A DNA stretch of 64,000 bases from Anastrepha obliqua (GCF_027943255.1 NC_072893.1:114513784-114577783); one strand, 5' to 3'. Shown: positions 32,053-43,559, counted from the first letter of the stretch. The notes: generated from the letters alone by a model not told the origin. Numbers and translations are program-made.

Positions 32053-32277
32053 CAATAGTGGCGCAAAATTAATCATTCATTTTTATTTTTGTATAACTTT
32101 TTTACTAATTAAAAAAAGTAATTTTGAGTGATGGAAATCTTTATTTTGACCTTTATGCGCTTGTCTGTTTGCATACTGCAGCTGCTTAGTTCCCAAGTAT
32201 CAAAATTGACTGACGCACGACGTCATTTGCCAGATATGTAGGTCTTCCGATAGAGTTATTAATTTTGCGCCGCCTTG
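32053..32277. mobile_element. Tc1/mariner-type MITE
   Basis: GGCGCAAAATTAAT near the left end is repeated inverted at the right end. TA follows the right terminus (32278-32279); the left TA is mutated. The right terminus reads CAAGGCGGCGC and the left CAATAGTGGCGC. 225 bp, non-coding. Confidence 0.55.
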
Positions 32278-32427
32278 TATGCACATTCTTATTCGTTTAT
32301 TTTGCATCGATCTTTTTTTAACATATTTTACCTTAATTTACTGTACCGGTTACGTACACGCTAAAGAAATATTAAATGCCTTTAAATTTTGTTTTTTTTA
32401 ATTTTTTTCACTTCGAATAAAAAAGTA

Positions 32428-33338
32428 CAGGGTAGGCCATTTAAAGCGGGCCCATCTGGCAACCCTATAACTTTTGACAGGAACGTCAGATCGACTAATG
32501 ACATAGCGCGTTGGAAGCGTCAGTCCAAGACAATTTTTACCATGGAGCAGTACACTCCAAAAGAACGCGCTGAAATAATTCAGCTTTACATCCAAAATAA
32601 CTTCTCAATTGTGAAAACTCAACGTGCGTTAAAAAAAAAAAATAAAGTTAAAAGTGCGCCATCCAAAAGCACTTTACAGCGTTTATACGCAAAATTTATT
32701 AACCACGGTAGTCTCAGCAATACCAGCCACGCATCCAGACAACGTACACGACGTTCTGCTGAAAATATCGAGGCTGTACGAGCCAGTGTTGAGGAGGCTC
32801 CGCGAACATCGAGTTATCGTCGTTCTCAGGAATTAGGCATCGCCAGGACAACACTCAGGCGCATAATTCGCATCGATTTGAAAATGTTTCCGTACAAAAT
32901 TCAAATGGCACAAAAATTAATCGATTTTTTGAAGCCATTGTTCCCTGGAAGGTTGATTTCGAAAAATGGTGATTTTCCGTGGCCACCGAGATCACCAGAT
33001 TTGACGCCACCGGACTTTTATTTGTGGGGTTATCTGAAATCCAAGGTATACATCAACAAGCCAAGGACTCTAACTCAACTTAAAAACAATATCCGACGCG
33101 AAATCGCCGCCATACCGGCCGAAATATTGGCCAAAACGATGGAAAACGCCGAAAAAAGGACACATTTGGCCATCAAGGCCAGAGGCAAACATTTGAAGGA
33201 TATCATTTTCAAAAACTGGCTGGAACAAATCTCCTTGAATCAAAATAAATGATTTTTCATATCAACACAAAAAAAAATGTTTTTTTCAATGTTTTTTTTT
33301 TCAGAAACAAATGGGCCCGCTTTAAATGGCCTACCCTG
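32428..33338 (+). mobile_element. DUF4817/DD41D-type element D with perfect TIRs
   Basis: The ends, CAGGGTAGGCCATTTAAAGC plus eight more bases, are perfect inverted repeats of 28 bp. TA lies on both sides (32426-32427 and 33339-33340). At 911 bp it is about 0.4 kb shorter than expected for an autonomous member. It carries one open frame that fills most of the interior. The TIR differs from that of copies A, B and C, so it is a separate lineage of the group. Confidence 0.88.
32542..33252 (+). CDS. Transposase-derived protein: DNA-binding domain kept, two catalytic Asp lost
   Basis: 236 residues from the ATG at 32542, without stops. Residues 1-120 are the helix-turn-helix domain (MEQYTPKERAEIIQLYIQNN, RRSAENIEAVRASVEE, YRRSQELGIARTTLRRII). 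The protein then runs from FPYKIQMAQKL directly into IDFLKPLFPGRL, skipping the blocks with SDEAHF and the QQDGATCHT motif. The C-terminal part (FPWPPRSPDLTPPDFYLWGY and beyond) with the third Asp is intact. The in-frame deletion leaves a protein that should bind element ends but not cut. That makes it a candidate repressor of related elements; this is inference, as nothing shows it is expressed. A frame kept open by chance in a young deletion copy is the alternative. Confidence 0.75.
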   Translation: MEQYTPKERAEIIQLYIQNNFSIVKTQRALKKKNKVKSAPSKSTLQRLYAKFINHGSLSNTSHASRQRTRRSAENIEAVRASVEEAPRTSSYRRSQELGIARTTLRRIIRIDLKMFPYKIQMAQKLIDFLKPLFPGRLISKNGDFPWPPRSPDLTPPDFYLWGYLKSKVYINKPRTLTQLKNNIRREIAAIPAEILAKTMENAEKRTHLAIKARGKHLKDIIFKNWLEQISLNQNK

Positions 33339-34528
33339 TATATTTGAAACTTATTCTTATCAACCAATCTTATTTCTTTCGCGTTAAATGGATGATTTAA
33401 ATCCCGAAACTAGTCCCGAAATTTCGGGATTATAAAATCGTGATCCCGACAATCCCAGCACCATAAAAACGTATATCTCTAGTATGTATGCAAGCACACA
33501 CACTTTTTGGATGACATACAAAACTACCTACTTAAACGTCGCCAGAAAGGGTTGCTGTGTCCATCAAACTATATGCGCTCATATCCTTACACATATCCTG
33601 CATATCATATTTGTTAGCCGAAAAAAAATTCGATTTTCTTTAACTTTTATTTTACTCTCCCCTACCATTTGCTGTGCGCCAACCTTCTTTTGTGCGCTAT
33701 TTGTCTATTTGTCGATTTGTGCTTGTTTGTCTATTTTCTTTAGCAGCCGCTTAAGCGATTTGGAAAGTCATGTCCTTTGTCTTAACCCCATCATAGCCGG
33801 CAGAAGCGCATTTGTGTCAGCAAGTGTGTCCTGCGGTCTCAGGCGTGCGTGTCTTGTTGTTTATTTTACGCATTTTTCCACATTTTTCCTTTTTATATTT
33901 TTGCTTTTTTGGTGCTGCCCATGTGACCCCTTCGAAAAACCAAATTACAAGCACTATTGAGCAAATCACACGTTACTATGTGGATATGTTGCAAGGCAGA
34001 GATATGTTACAAGTCAACGATATCCACCGTCAATATTTGCCTTTAACCCTTTGCTATATTTGTTTTTTTTCCCCCCTTTGTGGGTGGCGCGCACAAATTC
34101 AATTTGTTAACATAATTTGTTTGATTATATTATTGCTACTATGGTTTTTGTTGCCTTTTTATTTGGGTGATTTTGATCCCACATTGACTTGCATTAGTGC
34201 GATGTCATTTGAAATATTTCGCCCATTCATGCCAATAGAGTGTAGTGAATGGCTTAATTTTGTTATGTTTTATTATTCTACTTATTAATTTTTATGAAAG
34301 CATAGTGATTGTGAAATTTATGAGCTATGCATTATGGTAAATTTTTTATTGCTTTATTTAATACGAGCAGAAGTAATGGTTATTGACTTTTTTCAGAAAT
34401 ACTCTTCTAGTGGTTACTTTTCAAACCGTACTTAGATACTGCATTAGATAAGATTTTTCTTTAATTCCCAAGCCAAATTGAGTATCTAAAAAAAGAGTTG
34501 TGGTTTGAGTTAAATTTGTTGTATTTAT
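33339..34528. other. Non-coding stretch
   Basis: The ATCCCGA motifs of the flanking repeat lie at 33395-33460. From about 33480 to 34500 the sequence is T-rich and pyrimidine-biased, with long overlapping frames on the plus strand (33484-33960, 33812-34288) that look like low-complexity translation, not genes. No element recognised. Confidence 0.4.
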
Positions 34529-35994
34529 ACATTGGATGGTAAAAAGTAAATAAATATGATATTAAAAAAAATCTTTAACTAAATTTAAATATTAACTAAA
34601 ATTTGTTTAAAAAAGTTCGTTATAAAATAATTTTTATTTTGTCAAAACTTCTTACAATAATTATAATTTTTGATACTACGCATTTTTGTTTTAGAAATGG
34701 CTTGGGAACTCGGAACCGCTGTTTTGTTTCCATGTTCTTGTCCAAAATTGCAAATATGAGCAAAAGGATGTATGTATGATCCCCTTCAAAATAATACCCT
34801 CTCGATGAAATACACTTATGCCAACGATTTTTCCAATCCCCGAAACATGCCAAATAGTCCATTTCCGGTATATCCATCAGCACCTTCTTCGATTCAGCTT
34901 TTATCTCCTCAATCGACTCGAAACGAGTTTTGGGAATAGCCAGAAGTCACACGGAGCCAAATCAGGCGAATACGGTGGTTGCGGAACGATATGCGTGAAA
35001 TTTTTGGCGAAATGGTCACGAAGAACGAGTGCAGTGTGAGACTGTGCATTATCGTGATGCAAAAACCAAGAGTTGTTGGCCCATAATTCTGGTCTTTTTA
35101 GACGAATTGCTTCACGTAAACGACGCATAACACTCAAATAATATCCCTTATTAACAGTTTGGCCAGGTGGATGGAATTCATAGTGCACCACACCACGAAA
35201 ATCGAAAAGAAACTGTCATCATGACCTTTATTTTTGAACGACTTTGACGTGCTCTTTTCGGTCTGGCCTCGCCTTTAGCACGATATTCGCTTGATTGGTC
35301 GGTTGTTTCAGGGTCGTAAGCATAAATCCAAGTCGCATCTCCCGTAATGAAGCATTTGAGCTTGTCCTGATAGTCTGAAAGCATTGTTTCACACTCATCA
35401 ACGCGACGACTTTTTTCCAAGAAATTGAGAGTTTTCGGTACCAAACGAGATTTGACTTTTCGTAGGCCCAAATGGTCTTTCAAAATGGTTTTCACAAATC
35501 CTTCTGATATTCCGATCATATCAGTAAGGTCTTTAACAGTCAACCGACGATTTTTGAGCACTAACTCCTTCACTGTATTGACGTGTTGATCATCTGTTGA
35601 CGTCGATGGTCGTCCGGAGCGCTCCAAGTCATCAACACGTTCTCGACCCTCTTTGAAGTCTTTGTACCACTTATAAACATTTTTCTGCGACATGATCGAA
35701 TCACCAAATGCCTTCTGCAACATGCTAAACGTTTCCGCAGCCGAAATTTCATTCCGCTAACAAAATTTGATGGCACTTCTCTGCTCAATCAAATCAGACA
35801 TTGTAAAAATCGAAAAATGCACTCTTGGTCGTTTGGTAAACACAAACGTTAATATATTACTGATAATGACATTCACATGAAAGTTGGCCCAGATGTTATT
35901 AACAGTGCTGCCAACTCATGAACAAAATAACTAGAGCGCAATTTTAATCCCACGAAGTTTAACAAATAAATTCACCTTACTTTTTGCCCATGTA
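34529..35994 (-). mobile_element. FLJ37770-like mariner (copy H), decayed
   Basis: The right terminus reads ACATGGGCAAAAAGTAAGGTG in the element's own direction, ending at 35994. The left end near 34530 is a diverged inverse (ACATTGGATGGTAAAAAGTA). The interior holds a broken transposase of the DD34D mariner type that annotation often labels FLJ37770-like. It appears inserted in a LINE RT that resumes at 35998. Confidence 0.65.
34735..35801 (-). pseudogene. Mariner transposase pseudogene (copy H)
   Basis: The ATG at 35801 begins MSDLIEQRSAIKFC, then a stop. The main part runs MLQKAFGDSIMSQKNVYKWY, with the helix-turn-helix, a GRPSTSTDDQHVN linker and ITGDATWIYAY. A frameshift near 35190 and another near 34893 divide the rest: VHYEFHPPGQTVN, LHHDNAQSHT, YSPDLAPCDFWLF and WKNRWHKCISSRGYYFEGD. 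All three Asp are still encoded with 34 residues between the last two. The catalytic signature is therefore intact but the gene is broken in at least three places. Confidence 0.82.
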
Positions 35995-35997
35995 GTA

Positions 35998-36790
35998 TGC
36001 ATTCGACACAATGCATCATGACAAGCTCTTTAACATCCTACCATAACTCGATATTGACACAAAAGAGTTGCGAAGTTTAACAAAGCTTTATAGGAACCAG
36101 GTAGCCGTAATTAATGTTGGGAATGTAAAATCACAGCAAATCCCCATTCTTAAAGGCATTAGGCAAGGATGTATATTATCACCCATCCTTTTCAACATCT
36201 ATGCTGAGAAAATCTTCCAAGAAGCTCTTTGGGGTTCACATGAAGGCATTAACGTTAATGGTGTGTTTAGAAATAACATTAGATACGCCGACGACACCAC
36301 ACTTCGATCAGATAACTTGAACGATTTGCAAACGATGTTAAATAAAGTTGTTCATCACAGCAAAAATTACGGTCTTAAAAGTAACATTAGAAAACGAAAT
36401 TCATGCATGTCAACAGGAGCCACGCAGGAGCAGGCACTAATCAAACACTGATTGTTCATAATGTAAAAATAGAAATGGTTTCGAATTTCAAATACCTTGG
36501 ATGCTGGTTGAATGAAAATTGCCGAAATAAAAGTCAGAATAGAAATGGCTAGATCTACATTTTGCAAATTTATAAAGATCTTTAGCTGCCATGACTTCGA
36601 TATGAATCGTTAAATTCGTTTTGTAAAGTGATATGTGTGGTCTGTGCTCTTATATGGCATGGAATGTTGGACACTCAAAGTCTCTGACATGAACAGTCTC
36701 GAGGCCTTCGAAGTATGGATTTTTAGGTGAATTTGAAAATTCCATGGACCGATCAGGTTTCTAACTCAGAGGTTCTACGACGAGTTAATC
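35998..36790 (+). pseudogene. LINE reverse transcriptase remnant (YADDTTL type)
   Basis: The frame opens with AFDTMHHDKLFNIL (motif A) directly after the mariner end. It continues GIRQGCILSPILFNIYAEK (motif B), NIRYADDTTLRSDNL (catalytic), then a stop near 36450. Further on, after frame changes, come SVLLYGMECWTLKVSDM and LEAFEVW. The YADDT-type RT and WTLK..D..LEAFE thumb differ from all the other LINEs here. There is no endonuclease; the 5' part is missing. Clade not settled. Confidence 0.75.
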
Positions 36791-36879
36791 GAATAGGTGA
36801 ACTTGGTTGGTTGGTTAGAGTGCTGATTCATCCAGAATCCAACTAGCGCTTCCGCACCATTTTGTTGCCACATCCTCGT

Positions 36880-38640
36880 TACCAACTTGTTTAACAGTTA
36901 CTTACAGCAAGATTATATCCAAGCTGTGCGGTTTAGGAACCTTATTAGGTTGTTGACGTCTACGCCCGACAGTTGCTCGAGACTCTCGAACAGCGGTTTG
37001 CCCAGGGTTAACATTCTGTCCTTCCATAGGGCAGCGCATTCACAGAGGAAATGGAAGATTGTTTCTTTTTCCTCCGGTTGTTTACAACTATGACAGTATG
37101 TGTTGTGAGGGATGCCCATTTTGGCGGCTTGTTCTCCGATAGACCAGAAGCCAGTTATGACTGCCGTTAGTCAACAGGCGTCCCGTCGTTTCATGTTTAT
37201 CAATGTCGACGATTGCTTTAGGTTGTAGGTGGGCCATAACGTCCTGCTGATTTTACATTTCGTCTGGTCTCTCCATCTACAATCTGCGACTCGAAGGTAT
37301 TTTAGGGAAATTGCATTCTTGACTGCACCTAATGGTGTGAGTACCGATTCTGCAAGAACGTTATTCATGGCAAATCCCCCTCTTGCCAGTTCATCAGCTT
37401 TTTCGTTACCTTCTATGTTCCAGTGTTCCGGGACCCAAATTAAGGTTACTTTATGGTTTTCACTCAAGGTGGTGAGGCTATTCCTACTTTGTTCCACCAC
37501 TTTAGAGGTATTTGTAGCCGATTCCAGTGCCTGGATTGCAGCTTGGCTACCCAAAAGAATAGCGATATTGCCCTTAAAAGAGAAATCCGTGTTTAGTAGC
37601 CTACAAGCTTCCCCAATTGCCAGTGCTTCCGCCTGGAAGGCACTGCTGGTATTAGGAAGACGCACAGATTTTTCAATTCCAAGTCGGTGAGAATATATAC
37701 CAGCTCCAACATCACAATCCATTTTACTGCCATCCGTATAGACTGTAGTGTCGAAGTTGTTTAGAGAGAGTCCCTTATTCCATTCTTCCTTAGATGGAAA
37801 GAGAGTGGCAAAATTCCTATTGAAAGTTACCGTCGGGACGATGTAGTCAGTCCTCACCGAGATTAACTGAGCTTGTCGCAACAATAGACTAGCGTGGCCA
37901 TAAGTTTTTTCTTTCCAGCAACCCGCTTCATTTAACCTAAATGCACTCATGGTTGCCGTCTTCTTTATATGTAGGTCTATTAGAATAACGTGTGTCAGTG
38001 TATTGAGAGCCTCTCTAGGCCATGATCTGATTGCACCGACCGTTATTGCACAGGCTGATCTTTGTATTCTGCCGAGTAATTTGGTATTGTACTCTCTCCC
38101 TAGAGCTTTCCACCAAACTACCGAGCCATACGATAGAATAGGTCGTATAACCGCCTTATACAGCCATAATGTATGCTTAGGTTGAAGACCCCATTTTCTT
38201 CCAAGCATACGTTTACAGGCATATAAATCAATTTCTGCTTTTCTTACCCGTTTTTCGATGTTTAATTTCCATCTAAGCTTGGAGTCCGGAATTACCCCTA
38301 AGTACTTTGCACTGGGTGAAAGTGAAAGAGTTTGTCCGTTGATATTTGGTAGGGTAAACGTTGGTTTGTATCTGGTGGTAAAAAGCATAAGTTCTATTTT
38401 ACGCGGGTTTAAACTTAAGCGACATCCTGTGGCCCAAGAGTTAAGCTCGCCAAATGCCCTTTGGATGATCCCACTGATCGCGTTGGGACACAGTCCTGAC
38501 GCCATTAGCACCACATCATCAGCGTACGCCACCTCTTTTGCCCCACCTCTATTAAGTTTTATCAAGATTTTGCTGATCACACATAGCCAAAGAAGTGGAG
38601 ATAATACTCCCCCCTGTGCACAAGTAGTTAGGAAACAAAA
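36880..38640 (-). pseudogene. LOA/I-type LINE remnant: RT, RNase H, zinc knuckle
   Basis: The minus strand holds a long 1.5-kb open part (38757 down to 37171). It begins abruptly at AQGGVLSPLLW (RT motif B), so the fingers and motif A are absent. AYADDVVLM, LGVIPDSKLRWKLN, the RNase H blocks (VYTDGSKMDCDVGAG, AEALAIGEACRLL) and EGNEKADELARGG follow. The third RNase H Asp is Gly (LLGSQAAIQ for SDSQAAI) and the His of PGHRN is Glu (PEHWN), so RNase H should be dead. After a frameshift at 37171 comes the knuckle CHSCKQPEEKETIFHFLCEC. A GGTTGGTTGGTT run near 36805 may be its tail. Confidence 0.85.
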
Positions 38641-38654
38641 AGAAATAAAATATT

Positions 38655-38760
38655 GTATGATCGCTATACTCGTGCATTCGTAAACGAATAAGCTATACAG
38701 AAGACAGAAGGGGTTTATTGTTCCCCAATTTATACGAATGCACGGTAATACCACCAAAGT
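38655..38760. repeat. Short inverted repeat at the LINE truncation point
   Basis: CTCGTGCATTCGTA and its inverse TACGAATGCACGG lie about 60 bases apart (about 38671-38684 and 38733-38746), forming a hairpin directly upstream of the abrupt start of the RT remnant. Could be a small MITE whose insertion marks the break. Confidence 0.35.
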
Positions 38761-38962
38761 GGTGAAAGTTTTAAGTCTACTCTGCTGAGCGAAAGTAGCT
38801 TATCAGAGATTCCTCTGTCCGGTGTTAGAAATTATTTCGCTTGTCTTTGGCCGATAGCATCTCGCCCGTGTTCAGCGAATTTTTTATCCTTCCACTTTCT
38901 GAAAGAGAAATTCGTTAATGTGGCTTTTCAAGTATTGAAATACTAATATTGAAAGTTTCCTA

Positions 38963-40185
38963 TCGGCACTCGCAGTGTAACCAACTTCAGACCGGGCATC
39001 AGCTGTCTGTTAGTGGGCTAAATTACAGTCCAGATTATTGTTTAGAAGCGCGCGGAAACATTTTGCCGAGAGTAAACGCGAAAAAAGAAAATCAGTAATG
39101 GATTTCAAACGTAATAGTGTGATTGCATTTAATTTTGGCTGGAAAATCACAACCAGCGATTGTTCGTGAGCTCCAGCACCTTAAAGTAAATAAAGTTTTT
39201 GTTTATCGCAAAAGACTACAACGTCTCGTGAAATGGTTCAAAAAGTGAAAAAGCGACTTGAGGGAAGTCCCTAACGAAGTGCCAATCAAACAGCCAAAGA
39301 ACTGAAAATATCTGACCATTGCATCCGCCGCATACTGAAAAACGATCTCAAAGTCAAGCCTTACAAGATCCAAAAGGGGCATGATCTCACACCAAAGGAG
39401 CAACAAGTTAGACTTGGGAGAGCGAAGGAGTTGCTTCGCTTGGCCGAAAGTGGTCAATTTCCGAACATTGTGTGTTTTGACGAGAAAATTTTTCAAATTA
39501 GCAATTCGTAAACTCCCAAAACGAAGGGTTTATTTGTCCACCCATTTATACCAGAATTTGAGTCATCGATTGGCCACCAGAAGGCAGCACCCGCCACAGG
39601 TATTGGTTTGGGTCGCTGTAAGCGCAGCTGAGCGCTCTACAATCGTTTTCATCGAGCCTGGCGTCAAGGTGAATGCGAAATATTTTCTGGAAAGTTTTCT
39701 GGAGGTTGTTTTGAAGCTATAGGCGGACAAACATTTCGGTTTCAGGCCATGGACGATTCAACAGCACTCAGGGCCGTCTCAAAAAGCTCGGGTGAAACAA
39801 TAATGGTTTAAAAACAACGCTACGAACTTCATAACGTCCACACAATGGCTCTCAAATTCACCAGACGCGTATCCGATGGATCATTTTCTTTGAGTGGTTT
39901 TGAAGAGTAGGGTTCGAACTAAAAGATTCACCAGTCTCGAGGTGCAGAAAAAAGCTATTGTCCGCGAGTGGGCGAAAATACCTGCAAGTCACTCTCAGGC
40001 AGCGGGGTATTCATTGCTGGACCGTCTCAAGGCCATAGCCAAGGCAAAAGGTGGTCATATCCAGCAAAAGTAAATTGATTCTGAATTTTGCATTACTTTC
40101 ATACATTTTTTACTTTGAATTGAATAAAAATAATTTTCAAGCTAAACTTATGGCCTTTTTAATTGGTTACACTTCGAGTGCCGGA
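38963..40185 (+). mobile_element. maT-like DD37D element, decayed
   Basis: The ends share CGGCACTCG(C/A)AGTGTAACCAA as inverted repeats. TA precedes the left end (38961-38962); the right flank no longer matches. Length is 1.22 kb, close to full size for a Tc1/mariner-type element. The transposase is on the plus strand and broken. Confidence 0.75.
39098..40072 (+). pseudogene. DD37D (maT-like) transposase pseudogene
   Basis: MDFKRNSVIAFNF is followed by frame breaks, then a long piece: LKISDHCIRRILKNDL, VKPYKIQKGHDLTPKEQQ, FPNIVCFDEKIFQISNS with the first Asp, and ATGIGLGR. Later pieces give TIQQHSGPSQKARVK, where His replaces the second Asp, and SNSPDAYPMDHF with the third. The spacing between the last two is 37, the DD37D (maT) hallmark. 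A C-terminal AIVREWAKIPA ending in KAKGGHIQQK follows. Stops and frameshifts are frequent. Confidence 0.72.
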
Positions 40186-40287
40186 GCCTGAATAGGGCCT
40201 AGTTTTTGTAGTTGAGGTGGTTAAACATTTCCACTGAAATACTCCTAGTTAGTGACCAGCACCGTTTTACTACCACTATCTCGTGTG

Positions 40288-41060
40288 ATGATGTATTTTT
40301 TTTTTTTTTTTTTTGTTTTGTTTCCAAGTCAGATCCATTTAGTGAGGTCCAAGTATAGCAGCAAATCCTTTATCTCGATGTCTGAGATCTCCTTAATTTG
40401 CTGTAGGAAAGGCTTACCGAAGGATCGGAGTGGTGCCCTGTCTAGTCCCGGACATTCACATAAATAGTGGAAAAGACTTTCCTTCGCCCCTTCCGCTTGA
40501 CAGCTTCTACAGATAGCATTGAGGGGTAGATTGCGTCTAGCTGCATGATCCCCTACTTTCCAATGACCTGTAAGGGTTGCAGTGATACGTGAAATGTTTG
40601 GCCGAGAACATCCTAGCAGGTCATTCGTCCTTTGGATTTTATATGACGGCCATGTGTTTTTTGTTGTAATAAATGTAGGTATTTGCTTCCATCTTCTTTC
40701 GGCTAAAGCATGATAGTGTGAAGCAATGGATGCTTTTAATATGTTCAGTGGGGTGGAGACTGCCACCGCCTCTGCTATGTCTAGTGTCGAAGCTTTTCTT
40801 GCTAGCTCATCTGCTTCTCATTGCCCCGTATGTTCCTATGACCGGGAACCCATATCAGAGTAATTTCAAGCCAATGGCTGAGCAGTTCCAGCTCCTCTCT
40901 ACACTGTAAGACTAGTTTGTATGAGATATAGTTGGAGTCTAAGGCCTTAATAGCTGCTTGACTGTCTGAGAAGATAGCTACTCTTGCACTAACTTCCTGT
41001 GGCCTAGTACTTTCACCCTGCATGTAGTGAATTCACAATCTATTCGTTTTTTAAGAAAGC
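40288..41060 (-). pseudogene. RNase H-bearing LINE remnant with poly(A) tail
   Basis: From 41023 downward the minus strand encodes RVAIFSDSQAAIKALDSN (RNase H, Asp kept) and LIWVPGHRNIRGNEKQMS. A frame change is followed by the C-terminal part (NTWPSYKIQRTNDLLG, CRSCQAEGAKESLFHYLCEC) ending LYLDLTKWI near 40329. A run of about 21 T on the plus strand (40288-40312) is the poly(A) tail. That differs from the 4-bp repeat tails of the related copies at 49330 and 59843. The RT is missing. Confidence 0.75.
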
Positions 41061-42856
41061 AGCTATTGCTGGAATGTTTTGCCTTGAAGCCGATATACAA
41101 ATTCTCGCAATGTCCTAAAGAAGCTCCGTAGCAGCCATTTTTATTACGAAAAACGCGCTTCAGCATACATTTCTGCTTTCTAACACTCACTCGTTTTCAA
41201 TTACTTATGCGATATTTATACGTATACCTGATTTTTTTTTTTTCATTTCGCCTTATAAAAATGCAGTAACAATACAAAATAAGCATGAATAATTAGAATA
41301 TGTTAAGTGGGTGCGCCACTTATGCATCCGCAGCTATACACACACACCAGCACACATGCATATGTATAAGGCAACTTAATATGTACGCACACATACATGC
41401 ATACATATGCAAAAAATAATAATGCATGCATAAAAATACTTACATAAGCACATCTCATTCTGATGAAGTGTATGCAAGTGTTGAAAGTGGATACAAAGGC
41501 AACTGCTGCTGCTGCGCCTGCTGTTGTTGCTGCTTTTCAGTAGTAGGCGGTTCGACTGACTGACTAACTGACTGGTTGGGTTTGTTTAGTGGACTGAATT
41601 TTCTTTGGCGCATTTTAAGTGGTTGTCTTATTTTAAAAGCGCACACACACACAAGCACATCAAACGCCAAGAATAATAAAAAGAGATAATAAAAACAGAG
41701 AAAAAAGCAAATAATTTTTTCGCATCAACATCATAATGATTATTACAATAATCAACACTACAAATTTACACTTAAATATAACGACACTGTGGCAATTCAA
41801 AATCCAGCACAGGGAGGCTGAGCGATGCATTGAGTTGGAAAAAGTTGTATAGCTGGAGATGAGCTGAGAAGCGTTGGTTGTAGTTTGACTTGCATACGGA
41901 AAGAATATTTCAAAAATTTTCCTTGCAAATGCAACAACAATTACAATGTAGGCAGTGTTGCGAATCACATCGTGCATGTGCATGTGTGCGTGTGTGTGTA
42001 TTTATAAATATGCATACAGCTAAGCTTGCAACAATCATCCATATTTTGTAGCAATTGTAACAGTAATAACAACGTGAGGAATAGCGCACGCATACGAACA
42101 CACGAACACACACTCATCGCTGTTAAAGCACTTGAGTGTGTGTCCACCTGACTTTTTGTCATGCCTATGTTAACTGTACCCTGATTTTTTCTCTATATTT
42201 ACTTGCATTCAAATAAACAAGCTGCAATTACGAAAACGCATACATAGATCAAAAGTGCCATACGTGAGTATTGAAGAGATCACACACCCAAGAGGAATAA
42301 TAACGCGGCGTGAGCAGGTGCGAAAATACATGAAAAGTGAAGTGTTTTTCTGCTGTAGGGCTTGCGCAGTAAACTACGAATCGAATTATGAAATTTGCCA
42401 AACACTGCCAAACTCTTTTCTCACAAAAAAAAAACAGCTTTTGGCACCTTTGCCTTTGGTTTCTGTAATCAGTTTCCTTCGAAAAGATGCGGCGGGTTGC
42501 TGCTTTTCATTTCAAGCTGCAATTGCCAATCATTGGACATACCCTAGCAACACTTTTAAATCCCGAGTAGCGTGATGCAGTCAGGCGCACGCAGAAGCCA
42601 CTTCTAACCTGTGGTCATATGTTTATAGGAGAATTATTTTAGTTTCGGTTCTCACCGTCGACCTTCTCGGATTAGGAAGCCCTGCCATTAGCTATGCTAA
42701 TGCCGGAATCGCTTTTAGAATCATTGCATTTACTAAGCCTCCTTATCGCGACAATACAACAATCTGCCGAGAATGACAACAATCCCCCGAGGAGTACAAC
42801 AGTTCCTCAGTTCTTTGGCTCTACGTTCCACTCTGACAACAGACAGATAACTACAG
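41061..42856. other. Non-coding stretch with microsatellites and a CAG-type run
   Basis: Probably host DNA. It has CA repeats around 41641-41655 and 41985-41999, many ACATACATGC-like runs near 41345-41410, and a mixed CTG/GTT run at 41503-41540. The latter gives a polyGln-like reading on the minus strand in a 71-codon frame, for which I see no other support. No element or gene recognised. Confidence 0.4.
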
Positions 42857-43160
42857 CTAGCCAGAGCTGTTGATATAATGGAGAAAATTTATGGAATTTA
42901 AGTTAGTGCACTGCCCCAAGCTGTTGAAGAAAGGAGTACCCTGTGACCTTAATCGTCTAGCTGCCAAACCCGCACATTTACAGAGAAAGTGCTCAACTGT
43001 ATCGTCTCCTGAACGGTCCACACAGCTTCTAGCATTCGATCGTCCAATGAATCGGATCGTAAACATAGCCATGAGTTCGGAAATTGAATAGCGTGGAGCC
43101 TCCAAGACTTTCTGAGTCCTGCATCTATGTTTGGAAAATAAGAAACAAATACTCAACGTC
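42857..43160 (-). pseudogene. LINE C-terminal knuckle remnant (LOA/I type)
   Basis: The frame reads HRCRTQKVLEAPRYSISELM, MFTIRFIGRSNARSC, VDRSGDDTVEHFLCKCAGLA and ends LHYINSSG. It parallels the C-terminus of the LINE at 61500-62440, with 'KVLE.PRHSI', 'IPFIGRS' and a Cys knuckle. No RNase H or RT. Confidence 0.6.
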
Positions 43161-43559
43161 AGTCAGCTTTTATTCGGCCACTCCAAAGAGGGTGACTTCT
43201 TCCGATACATAAGATTTGGTATGGAAAAACATATCCGCTCAAGGCAGGCGTCCGGTTAATAAACGTATCTGTTAGGAGAGATTTCACTGTACACACACAC
43301 ACACACACACACACATCAATCTAAAGGAAAATATAACCAAAACTAATAATATTTTTGAAAGGTGCTGCCATCTAATTTTAAAGAAAAACTTAAATGAATG
43401 ACAAAGTTCAATTAGTGGTTAGAATTTAGTTATCAAACAAAAGGTTTTTAAAATAACGAACAAAGCTTTTACTAAAATTATTTGTAATTGTCCTTAAAGT
43501 GAAATTTCTGCGGTTATTTTTTAATATTTTCAAACAACAAGAAAACTGTTTTAAGAAAA
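43161..43559. other. No gene; includes a (CA)n microsatellite
   Basis: A 24-bp CA repeat lies at 43291-43314. Nothing else identified. Confidence 0.5.

Noticed and set aside
33484..34288. Two 158-codon plus-strand frames
   Set aside because: T-rich low-complexity sequence gives hydrophobic readings in overlapping frames; no recognisable protein.
41455..41670. 71-codon minus-strand frame with a Gln run
   Set aside because: The run comes from a CTG/GTT microsatellite. There is no domain, no splice support and no neighbouring exon.
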